NCBI GenBank assembly: GCA_035556735.1
Contig: DATMFF010000013.1
Location: forward strand, 248,001 to 312,000
DNA length: 64,000 nucleotides
Direction: 5' to 3'
Origin: CANJBX01 sp035556735
Lineage (GTDB): Bacteria; Pseudomonadota; Alphaproteobacteria; Rhizobiales; Xanthobacteraceae
The notes under the pieces were generated by a model. That model was given only the letters and a program-made list of their open reading frames with translations. It ran no database searches and was not told where the DNA came from. Position numbers and translations under genes: made by a program. Shown in pieces: positions 1-7,911 of this stretch; within the stretch, counting starts at the first letter, position 1, and each line of letters opens with the position of its first letter.

Positions 1-58
1 CGCTGCGACGCCTTGGCTCGTGCCAACCGTGGCAATCACGATTGAAATGACGGATTAG
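1..58 (+). other. Possible 3' end of an upstream gene
   Basis: Two plus-strand frames are open from the window edge, one closing with TGA at 43-45 and the other with TAG at 56-58, two bases before the next start codon. Either could be the tail of a gene that begins outside the window, but fewer than 20 residues are visible and no family can be recognised. Confidence 0.2.
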
Positions 59-60
59 CG

Positions 61-3000
61 ATGGAGCGCTCGGTATCTCGGGAGGGAGCCGCGTCCTGGC
101 TCAACACGGCAGCGGCGAGCCTTGTGACAGTTGTGCTCCTGCTTCTACCTCCCGCGAGCTACAGCGTTGTCTCCTACCTCAACCTCGCTTCCGAAATGGA
201 CCGCGAGGCCATCCTGCGCGGCCAGGCGGTCAAGCAGGCGATTGCCGCATCGCCACAGTCCTGGGCCCGGGACCGCGACCTCCTTCAAACCTTGCTGTCG
301 TTGCCCCCTGACTACATCGGCCACGGCCGGTTGGCCATATTCGACAGCGACGGCGTCGAGGTGGCATCTGTTGGAACTATCCCTTCCCACCCGGCGATCG
401 TGCGTGTCGTGCCGCTGCAGGATGCCAGCACGACAGCAGGACGTTTGGAGATCGCCTATTCCCTGCGGACTTTGCTGCGCAACGCCATTTGGCTACTCAT
501 CGCCGGCGTCGCGCTCGCCGCTGGAGCTTTCGTTACGCTGCATGTCGTCCCCCTGAACGCCCTTCGCAGGGCAAACACAATCTTGCAGCAACGTGACAGC
601 GAGCTCGCGTTTGCCAACACCGTGCTTACGACGGCCATGGACGGAGCTCCCGATGGCATCCTGATCGTCGACGAGAACAAGAAGATCATAGCGGCCAACA
701 GTCGCTTCGCCGAAATGTGGGACGTGCCACGTGCCTTGGTCGACGCGCGCGACGATATCCCGGTTCTCGGTGTGGTGAGGTCGCGGACCAAGGATCCCGA
801 CGCGTTCGAAGCCAGGGTCGACTATCTGTATCGGCACCCAAATGAAACATCCCACGATCGCATCGACCTGAAGGACGGCCGCATCTTCGATCGGCATTCG
901 CGCGCGCTTTACGATGCGCAGAGGCACTATCTTGGACGAATCTGGTTCTTCCGCGACATCACCGAACGCGAGGCCTTGGTCGACGATGTGCGCAGGAGCG
1001 AACAGAAGTTCCGGAATCTCGTCGAGGCCACTCCCGACTTCATTTGGGAGATCGATGCCGATAATCGCTTCACCTACGTGAGCCCGAACAGCCGGAGCCT
1101 GCTCGGATTCGAGCCGGAAGAATTGCTCGGAAAGACCCCGTTCGATTTCATGTCGCCGGAAGAGGCGCGTCGCGTGTCCTTCACCACGGCCCCGATTCTC
1201 GCCGCTCGGCAGCCTCTGTCGATTCTCGACAACGCTATCCTACGCAAGGACGGAAGTGAGGTCCCCGTGGAGACGAGCGCGGTGCCATTCTTTGACGCGG
1301 CGGGCAACTTCTGCGGCTACCGCGGCATCGACCGCGATATGACGCAGCGCAAGATCGCCATGCGGGCGCTGCAGCAGCGCGATGCGCTGCTGCACGCCGT
1401 CGCGCTGGGAGCAACCGAACTTGCAACCGCGGCCAGCGTGGAGGACGCGATCGGCCGCACACTACACCTCGTCAACGACGTGCTGAAAGTCGACCGCATC
1501 ACGATTGTCGAGGATTCCAAGACGCCGGGCGAACCGCCAACCTTCCAGCACGGCTGGACCGGCCCGACTGCTCCCGCGGAGCTCAATGCAGCATTCTTCG
1601 ACAGCGAGCCTCATCAGATGCCGGGCGTGATGGCGTGGCTGGCGCCGCTGCGTAACGGCCAATTCGTCCTGACCGATACGCGCACGACAGCAGGCGCGAT
1701 CCGTTCCATCCTCGACCGTCTCGGCGTGAAGACGGCGCTGCTCGTTCCGATCACAGTCGACGGCCGGTACTGGGGCTTCGTCGGATTCGACACGTGTGAA
1801 GCAGAAAGGCAGTGGGAGCCGTTCGAGATCGAGATCCTGCGCACGCTCACGGACTTGGTCGGCAACGCCATCCAGCGCGAGCGCTATGTCAGGGAACTGC
1901 GCGACGCCATGCGGATCGTGCAAGACACGCCCACCATCCTCTACCGCCTGACGAGCGGGCCCGCGATGGCGATGAGCTACATCTCGCAGAACATCAAGCT
2001 GTTCGGCTACGATCCAGAGGCGCTGGTCTCGTCGCCGCGGCTGTTCCTGACCATCATCCACCCGGATGACCTGCCGAAGGTGCGCGATGCGCTCACAGTC
2101 GCACTTGAGAACGGCAGCAAGTCAGGCATGGTGGAACACCGCATCCTGACCACCCACGGCGACCACCGGTGGGTCGAGAACCGATATACCCCGGTTCGCG
2201 ACCAACGCGGGCGGCTGCTCGAGATCGAGGGCATCCTCGTCGACATCACCGAACGGCGGCTGGCGGAAGAAAAGATCGCGCAACTCGCTCGGACCGATTC
2301 GCTCACCGGCCTCGCCAACCGCGCGACTTTCATCGAGCGATTACGCCTCGCATTCGCCGCATCGCGACGTGGCGCACCTCCGTTCGCGGTCCTTTACCTC
2401 GACCTCGACCGCTTCAAGGACATCAACGACACGCTCGGCCATCCGCTCGGCGATCTGCTGCTCAAGGCGGTGGCGGGCCGCCTTGCCGAGAACGCTCGCG
2501 AAACCGATCTTGTCGCCCGGCCGGGCGGGGACGAGTTCGCCATTCTGCAGTCTGACGTGAGCGAGACAGCGGATGCCGGGGCCCTGGCCGCCAAGCTTCG
2601 CGCCGCGATCGCGGCGCCCATCGAGATCGAGGGCAACCAGCTCCACATCACTGCCAGCGTCGGAATCGCGATCTATACCGCCGAGATCCTCGCCGCCGAG
2701 GATCTGCTTGCGCGCGCGGACCTCGCGCTCTATCGCGCCAAAGAAGAGGGACGCGACCAATACCGCTTTCATTCCGAGCAGCTCGACCAGCAGGTGCGCA
2801 TGCAGGTCGCCATGGCAGACGAGCTGAGGAACGCGCTCGAGCGCAACGAATTCGAGCTCTACTACCAGCCGCAGGTCGCACTGGCCACCGGCCGCATCGT
2901 CGGCATGGAAGCGCTGCTTCGCTGGAACCACCCGACCCGCGGGCAACTGCATCCCCTCGCCTTCATTCCGACCGCCGAGAAGGCAGGCAGCATGGCCGCG

Positions 3001-3612
3001 ATCGGCAAATGGGTGCTGGACCATGCCTGCGAGCAGATGGCGGCTTGGCGGAGCGCTGGAATCGCTCCCGCGACCATCGCTGCCAATGTCTCCCTGGCGC
3101 AGCTCAAAACCGGCGGTGAATTCTACCAGTTCGTCATCAGCACGCTGCAGAAATGGCGTCTGGCCCCGTCCGACCTGGAACTCGACGTCACCGAATCCAT
3201 GTTGGCCCACGCCACGCTGTCGCAGAACGACGTGCTCGAACGGCTTCAACAGCTCGGCGTCAAGATCGCGATCGACGATTTCGGTACGAAATATTCCTCG
3301 CTGGACTACCTCAGGACCTACCGCGTCAGCCGCCTCAAGATCTCCAAGTCAATGGTGGATGCCGCCGCGCGCAACTCGGGCAACGCGGCAATGGTTCGGG
3401 CAATCACCAGCATCGCGCGCGAACTCAACGTGGAAGTCGTGGCGCAAGGGGTGGAGACCGAGGCAGAGTGGTCGTTCCTCACGGCGGCCTCGCCTTCGTC
3501 CAGCGTACAGGGCTATTTCTACAGCATGCCGGTGCCTGCAATTCGCGCCGGACAACTGCTGCTGCGCGGCGTCATCCGGCCCGCCGATGAGGAAAAGCCC
3601 GCCTCGGCGTGA
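61..3612 (+). CDS. Membrane PAS/GAF sensor with GGDEF and EAL domains (c-di-GMP turnover)
   Basis: A 1183-residue bifunctional cyclic-di-GMP enzyme. A membrane segment near residues 15-38, an extracytoplasmic stretch and a second segment near 141-163 anchor it. Then follow a PAS domain (about 190-305), a second PAS/PAC (about 312-430), a GAF-like domain (about 440-612), a third PAS/PAC (about 616-740), the GGDEF cyclase domain and the EAL phosphodiesterase domain. The active-site GGDEF is at residues 822-826, and an inhibitory RxxD site (R813-D816) sits five residues ahead of it. EAL is at 950-952, followed by DD at 1072-1073 and the catalytic-type lysine K1093. Loop 6 reads FGTKYSSL where most EAL enzymes have FGTGYSSL, and S1095 replaces the usual Asp of the LKID motif, so phosphodiesterase activity is likely but not certain. 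Both catalytic domains look usable, so the direction of c-di-GMP control cannot be read from sequence. It appears monocistronic. Confidence 0.93.
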   Translation: MERSVSREGAASWLNTAAASLVTVVLLLLPPASYSVVSYLNLASEMDREAILRGQAVKQAIAASPQSWARDRDLLQTLLSLPPDYIGHGRLAIFDSDGVEVASVGTIPSHPAIVRVVPLQDASTTAGRLEIAYSLRTLLRNAIWLLIAGVALAAGAFVTLHVVPLNALRRANTILQQRDSELAFANTVLTTAMDGAPDGILIVDENKKIIAANSRFAEMWDVPRALVDARDDIPVLGVVRSRTKDPDAFEARVDYLYRHPNETSHDRIDLKDGRIFDRHSRALYDAQRHYLGRIWFFRDITEREALVDDVRRSEQKFRNLVEATPDFIWEIDADNRFTYVSPNSRSLLGFEPEELLGKTPFDFMSPEEARRVSFTTAPILAARQPLSILDNAILRKDGSEVPVETSAVPFFDAAGNFCGYRGIDRDMTQRKIAMRALQQRDALLHAVALGATELATAASVEDAIGRTLHLVNDVLKVDRITIVEDSKTPGEPPTFQHGWTGPTAPAELNAAFFDSEPHQMPGVMAWLAPLRNGQFVLTDTRTTAGAIRSILDRLGVKTALLVPITVDGRYWGFVGFDTCEAERQWEPFEIEILRTLTDLVGNAIQRERYVRELRDAMRIVQDTPTILYRLTSGPAMAMSYISQNIKLFGYDPEALVSSPRLFLTIIHPDDLPKVRDALTVALENGSKSGMVEHRILTTHGDHRWVENRYTPVRDQRGRLLEIEGILVDITERRLAEEKIAQLARTDSLTGLANRATFIERLRLAFAASRRGAPPFAVLYLDLDRFKDINDTLGHPLGDLLLKAVAGRLAENARETDLVARPGGDEFAILQSDVSETADAGALAAKLRAAIAAPIEIEGNQLHITASVGIAIYTAEILAAEDLLARADLALYRAKEEGRDQYRFHSEQLDQQVRMQVAMADELRNALERNEFELYYQPQVALATGRIVGMEALLRWNHPTRGQLHPLAFIPTAEKAGSMAAIGKWVLDHACEQMAAWRSAGIAPATIAANVSLAQLKTGGEFYQFVISTLQKWRLAPSDLELDVTESMLAHATLSQNDVLERLQQLGVKIAIDDFGTKYSSLDYLRTYRVSRLKISKSMVDAAARNSGNAAMVRAITSIARELNVEVVAQGVETEAEWSFLTAASPSSSVQGYFYSMPVPAIRAGQLLLRGVIRPADEEKPASA

Positions 3613-3933
3613 CACGCGCTGGCGAGCGCGGCGAGCGGCCGTTATCCTGCATCCTCGCAGGGACGAGGCGCTCGCGCCCCTTTTGAGATTGCACTGCCAA
3701 CTTCGTGACGAGCCAATATCCTTAGCGGAACAGCGCGTACAATGCTCGCACTCGTCGGTCAGGATGCGCCGGTCGCCATAAAAGGCAGAACACCGGCATA
3801 TGGCTGATGCTGCCCAACCAGTCCTCTCCTCGTGGACGACCTGAACACGAGATTCCCTTGAATGGATGCCCCGTGCCCCAAAAACGGCCTGCTGCGCTGT
3901 GATGATGTCCCCGGATTGGAATGGGCTTTGGAC
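3613..3933. other. Intergenic region with no recognisable gene
   Basis: About 320 bases between the c-di-GMP enzyme and the beta-lactamase. The frame of the lactamase stays open upstream to an ATG at 3862, but the added 24 residues are not signal-like, so this stretch is taken as leader. No clear promoter or hairpin stands out. Confidence 0.5.
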
Positions 3934-4809
3934 ATGATGACGAGACGCGAGTTCGTTGCAACGGCCTCGGGCGCGGCACTCGGCTCCGCCCTTGCGCCGC
4001 GGAGCGCCGGCGCCGCCTCCCTTGCGAGCACGCTCGCGGCGATCGAGCGGAGCAGCGGCGGCCGGCTCGGCGTAGCCGTAATCGACACCCGGTCCGGCAC
4101 GCGCCACGGTCACCGCGCCGACGAGCACTTTCCGCTCTGCAGCACGTTCAAGCTGCTGGCGGTCTCGGCTGTCTTGTCCCGCGTCGATGCGGGTAAAGAT
4201 CGGCTTGACCGCCGCATCCGCTTCGAAGCGCGCGACCTCGTTACGTATTCGCCAGTCACCAAGGATCATACCGGGGCGCCTGGCGTGACGCTCGAGGATC
4301 TCTGCGAAGCGGCAATCACCGTGAGCGACAATACAGCCGCGAACCTGCTGCTCACCGTCCTCGGTGGACCGGCCGGGCTGACCGCCTACGCCCGATCACT
4401 CGGGGATTCCGTGACGCGACTCGACCGCATGGAGCCCGAACTCAACGAAGCCGCGCCGGGTGACCCGCGCGATACGACCTCCCCCGCAGCCATGGCGTCT
4501 ACCCTGAACACGCTCGTGCTTGGTGACGCACTGAGCAGCAGTTCGCGTGCGCGCCTCACGCACTGGCTCCTCGCCAGCAAGACCGGCGACGCGCGCCTGC
4601 GCGCGGGCGTTCCCGCCGGATGGCGCGTCGGAGACAAGACCGGGTCGGGCGCGCGCGGCACCGCCAATGACGTCGGCGTCCTCTGGCCGCCGCGCGGGGC
4701 TCCGATCCTCGTCGCCGTCTATCTCACCGAGGCGAAAGTCGATGGTGCAGGTCGCAACGCTGCCATCGCCGCGGTCGCCCGGGCTGTTACGTCCCACGTG
4801 GCGCCGTGA
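3934..4809 (+). CDS. Class A beta-lactamase with Tat-type signal
   Basis: A serine beta-lactamase of class A that hydrolyses the beta-lactam ring in the periplasm. Counted from the ATG at 3934 (291 residues), all class A elements are present: S70-T-F-K73 (nucleophile and lysine), SDN at 131-133, the omega-loop glutamate E167 in an EPELN motif, and KTG at 235-237. The N-terminus reads TRREF followed by a short alanine-rich stretch, which fits a twin-arginine export signal; this is why 3934 or 3937 is preferred over the upstream ATG at 3862. No ampR-like regulator is adjacent, so expression is probably constitutive. Length and motifs point to an active enzyme; substrate range cannot be judged. 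Confidence 0.93.
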   Translation: MMTRREFVATASGAALGSALAPRSAGAASLASTLAAIERSSGGRLGVAVIDTRSGTRHGHRADEHFPLCSTFKLLAVSAVLSRVDAGKDRLDRRIRFEARDLVTYSPVTKDHTGAPGVTLEDLCEAAITVSDNTAANLLLTVLGGPAGLTAYARSLGDSVTRLDRMEPELNEAAPGDPRDTTSPAAMASTLNTLVLGDALSSSSRARLTHWLLASKTGDARLRAGVPAGWRVGDKTGSGARGTANDVGVLWPPRGAPILVAVYLTEAKVDGAGRNAAIAAVARAVTSHVAP

Positions 4810-5336
4810 GCACGGGGATACATCCAGCGGGCGCAGCATGATCGTGCGAAGCCGTCGCCGCGCGCCCACACGCAATCGATTCGCGTCGAATTCGATGTAG
4901 TCAGCGCACTTCGTCGTCTTCGCAGCAGCGCGACCTCCCGCACAGCGCGGCCGATTGCCTCCAATGCGATTTTCTTGCGCCAAAGGCGGCAGGCGCCGGC
5001 GAAACGGATGCGCCGCACACGATCGTGAACACAGCGAGGGCTGAACCGCCGCTATCGATTGCCAAGTCGAAGGTGACCGCGCATTCGCATCGCGACAGGA
5101 TTGATATGGCCTGCACGAGTTTCGAGCCGACGCGCCAACACCCTGCATTCATCCGCGCGGCGCCACACGCCGCCAGAGCTGCGCGCCGCCCCCGCGCAAC
5201 GTCGCCACAGTTTTTGCGGCTGCTGAATTCACGAATGAAGGGCCGGACGGGCCTTGAACGCCTCCTCGACCCGCTACGCGCGCACTGAGCCATACGTTCG
5301 TCCGATCTCGTAATCCCGCAAGCAAAGGAGTCTGCA
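4810..5336. other. Intergenic region, no supported gene
   Basis: About 530 bases between the beta-lactamase and the hydrolase. Several short frames are open in this GC-rich DNA, but none has a ribosome binding site or a recognisable product. The only clear signal is the AAGGAG at 5325-5330, which serves the hydrolase start at 5337. Confidence 0.5.
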
Positions 5337-6182
5337 ATGTCCATTCTCACGACCAAGGACGGTACCGACATTTTTTACCGCGATTGGGGTACGGGGCAGC
5401 CCATCGTGTTCAGTCACGGGTGGCCACTTTCAGGCGACGCCTTCGAGGATCAGATGTTTTTCCTCGCCAACCAGGGATATCGCGTCATCGCCCACGACCG
5501 GCGCGGGCACGGGCGGTCGAGCCAGCCTTGGCAGGGTAACGATCTCGACACCTACGCCGACGACCTCGCCGAACTCACGAAGAAACTTGACCTCAAGGAT
5601 GCCATCCACGTCGGCCATTCCACCGGGGGTGGCGAGGTCGTCCGCTACATCGGACGCCATGGCACCAGGCGCGTGGGCAAAGTCGTGCTGATCGGCGCCA
5701 TCCCTCCGCTGATGCTCAAGACCCCGACAAATCCAAACGGGACACCAAAGGAGGTGTTCGACGGCATCCGCGCGGCCGTGCAGGCAGACCGCTCGCAGTT
5801 CTTCAAGGACCTGAGCATGCAGTTCTACGGTTATAACCGACCAGGCGCGAAGGTCTCCGAGGGCGTGCGCAGCTCCTTCTGGCTCCAGAGCATGATGGCG
5901 GGCATGCCGGCCTGCTATCTTTGCGTCAAGGCCTTTTCCGAAACCGACCTGACGGATGACCTCAAGAAGATCGACGTGCCGACGCTGTTCCTGCACGGTG
6001 ATGATGACCAGATCGTACCGATCGCGGCCGCCGCGCGGCTGGCCGTGAAGCTCGTGAAGAATGCCAAGCTGATCGAGTACGCCGGTGCTCCGCACGGGAT
6101 GTGCACGACCGAGAAGGATCGCGTGAACGCCGACCTCCTCGCCTTCGTCCAGGGCGAAGCCGCGCTGCGCCGCACGGCTTGA
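5337..6182 (+). CDS. Alpha/beta hydrolase, non-haem haloperoxidase-like
   Basis: A 281-residue alpha/beta-hydrolase of the cofactor-free chloroperoxidase/esterase group. The triad is visible: nucleophile S95 in GHSTGG, D224 in HGDDDQIVP and H253 in GAPHGM. The oxyanion-side HGWP motif is near residue 28. Such proteins hydrolyse esters or lactones and can make peracids from acetate and peroxide; the physiological substrate is unknown. The start is fixed by AAGGAG six bases upstream. There is no signal peptide, so it acts in the cytoplasm. A strong hairpin follows the stop codon, so it is probably a single-gene unit. Confidence 0.9.
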   Translation: MSILTTKDGTDIFYRDWGTGQPIVFSHGWPLSGDAFEDQMFFLANQGYRVIAHDRRGHGRSSQPWQGNDLDTYADDLAELTKKLDLKDAIHVGHSTGGGEVVRYIGRHGTRRVGKVVLIGAIPPLMLKTPTNPNGTPKEVFDGIRAAVQADRSQFFKDLSMQFYGYNRPGAKVSEGVRSSFWLQSMMAGMPACYLCVKAFSETDLTDDLKKIDVPTLFLHGDDDQIVPIAAAARLAVKLVKNAKLIEYAGAPHGMCTTEKDRVNADLLAFVQGEAALRRTA

Positions 6183-6200
6183 ATCGGGACGTCAATGCCT

Positions 6201-6230
6201 CTGTCCGGGCGGCCCCCTTCGCCCGGACAG
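6201..6230 (+). terminator. Hairpin terminator after the hydrolase gene
   Basis: A perfect 11-bp GC-rich stem (6201-6211 with 6220-6230) and an 8-base loop begin 18 bases after the hydrolase stop. No clear T-run follows, so it may act as a weak or Rho-assisted terminator or as an mRNA 3' end stabiliser. Confidence 0.6.
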
Positions 6231-6365
6231 GTCTCTCCGGGTGAGGAACCCTTCCCCCGCGCGCGTCGTTTGTCGGGAGGCCGATGCGCCGAAGCAAGGG
6301 CGTACAAGACGAGGCGGTTGGGACGTGACAAGCCCAAAGCATCCTTCGCCAAGCGGAGATCATCA

Positions 6366-6893
6366 ATGGACCAAGCCACCACCGCAAGGAAGCCCGACCA
6401 GGACCTGCCCTATCCGGCCACGGTGTCCATCGTTCTGAACGTCAACGGCGTTGCCCGCCGGCTCGAAGTCGCGCCGTGGACCACGCTGCTGGACGCGTTG
6501 CGTGAACGGCTCGATCTCACCGGCACCAAGAAAGGGTGCGATCATGGTCAATGTGGGGCCTGCACCGTCCTCGTCGATGGCAGACGGGTGAACTCCTGCC
6601 TCACGCTTGCCGTCATGAAGGACGGCGCCGCCATCACGACGATCGAAGGCCTTGCCACCGATGGAGCGCTGCATCCGCTGCAGCAGGCGTTCATCGATCA
6701 CGACGCCTTCCAGTGCGGCTACTGCACGCCAGGCCAGATTTGCTCGGCCGCAGGGCTGATTTCCGAGGGGAAAGCCCATTCTAACGACGAAATCCGCGAA
6801 TTGATGAGCGGCAACATCTGCCGCTGCGCCGCTTATCCGAACATCCTCGCAGCCATCCGACAGGCCATGGACGCCATGGGAGACAAGTCGTGA
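6366..6893 (+). CDS. paoA: Aldehyde oxidoreductase [2Fe-2S] subunit, PaoA-like
   Basis: Small iron-sulfur subunit of a xanthine-oxidase-family molybdoenzyme. From the ATG at 6366 (preceded by GCGGAGA) it has 175 residues. The plant-type ferredoxin motif (CDHGQCGAC plus a downstream Cys) and the second cluster motifs CGYC and CRC are present, so both [2Fe-2S] clusters should form. It passes electrons from the molybdenum site to the FAD subunit. The gene overlaps the next one by four bases (GTGA), giving a paoABC-like operon. In E. coli the equivalent enzyme oxidises aromatic aldehydes in the periplasm after Tat export. No clear twin-arginine signal is visible at this N-terminus, so location is uncertain unless the true start lies upstream. 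Confidence 0.9.
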   Translation: MDQATTARKPDQDLPYPATVSIVLNVNGVARRLEVAPWTTLLDALRERLDLTGTKKGCDHGQCGACTVLVDGRRVNSCLTLAVMKDGAAITTIEGLATDGALHPLQQAFIDHDAFQCGYCTPGQICSAAGLISEGKAHSNDEIRELMSGNICRCAAYPNILAAIRQAMDAMGDKS

Positions 6894-7906
6894 TCAACTT
6901 CGAATACGCTCGCGCAAGCGACGTCGCCGATGCCGTCCGCCGGGTGGCCGCCGACCCGTCGGCCAAATTCATCGCCGGCGGTACCAACCTCATCGACCTC
7001 ATGAAGGAGGACGTGGAGCACCCAACGCGCCTCGTCGACATCTCGCACCTGCCGCTCAAGAACGTGGAGACGACGTCCACCGGCGGAATTCGCATTGGCG
7101 CGCTCGTGCCCAACAGCGACCTCGCCTATCACCCGCTGGTCGAGCGGCGCTATCCGGTGCTGGCCGGCGCGATCCTGGCCGGCGCCTCGGCTCAGCTTCG
7201 CAACATGGCCTCCACAGGCGGCAATCTCTTGCAACGCACGCGCTGCTACTACTTCTATGACACGGCCACGCCATGCAACAAGCGCGATCCTGGCAGCGGC
7301 TGCTCGGCCATTGATGGCCTCAATCGCATGCACGCGATCCTCGGTACCAGTCCGGCGTGCATCGCCACGCACCCATCCGATATGTGCGTCGCGCTTCGCC
7401 TGCTGGATGCGGTCGTGCACGTGGTCGGGCCCGGCGGCGCGCGGACCATCGCCTTCGCCGATTTTCATCGTCTCCCGGGCGACACGCCTGCCCAGGACAC
7501 GAATCTCGGAGCGAACGAGATCGTCACTGCGATCGAACTGCCGGCCAAAGGCTTCGCCTCGAACTACACGTACCTGAAAATCCGCGACCGCCTCTCCTAC
7601 GCCTTCGCGCTGGTGTCGGTCGCCGCCGGCATCGAATTCGACGGCGAGCAGATCGCGGAGGCGCGCCTGGCGCTCGGCGGTGTCGCCCACAAACCATGGC
7701 GCGACGTGGAGGCCGAGGCCGTGCTGCGGGGCCGGCCGGCGACGGCGGCCACGTTCGCACACGCAGCGGACGTGCTTCTGCGCGACGCCCGTGGCTACGC
7801 CCACAACACCTTCAAGATCGACTTGGCGCGCCGCGCCGTTGTGCGCGCCCTCACCCAGGCGGCGAACGGTACGCCGCAGTCGCAATCCGACAAGAAGATC
7901 CGGTGA
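6890..7906 (+). CDS. paoB: Aldehyde oxidoreductase FAD-binding subunit, PaoB-like
   Basis: The 338-residue medium subunit of the molybdenum hydroxylase. The FAD-binding motif AGGTNL lies near residue 25 and STGGNLLQ near 110. Immediately after it comes a cysteine-containing insertion (RCYYFYD, then PCNKRDPGSGC), which in E. coli PaoB carries an extra [4Fe-4S] cluster. This feature separates it from ordinary CoxM-type subunits and supports the Pao assignment. It starts with GTG at 6890, overlapping the stop of the [2Fe-2S] gene by four bases, and its own stop overlaps a possible GTG start of the next gene, so translation is probably coupled throughout. Confidence 0.9.
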   Translation: MINFEYARASDVADAVRRVAADPSAKFIAGGTNLIDLMKEDVEHPTRLVDISHLPLKNVETTSTGGIRIGALVPNSDLAYHPLVERRYPVLAGAILAGASAQLRNMASTGGNLLQRTRCYYFYDTATPCNKRDPGSGCSAIDGLNRMHAILGTSPACIATHPSDMCVALRLLDAVVHVVGPGGARTIAFADFHRLPGDTPAQDTNLGANEIVTAIELPAKGFASNYTYLKIRDRLSYAFALVSVAAGIEFDGEQIAEARLALGGVAHKPWRDVEAEAVLRGRPATAATFAHAADVLLRDARGYAHNTFKIDLARRAVVRALTQAANGTPQSQSDKKIR

Positions 7907-7911
7907 TCGGC

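Noticed and set aside
5025..5288. A short plus-strand frame in the gap before the hydrolase.
   Set aside because: No ribosome binding site and no recognisable product in an Arg/Pro-rich translation.
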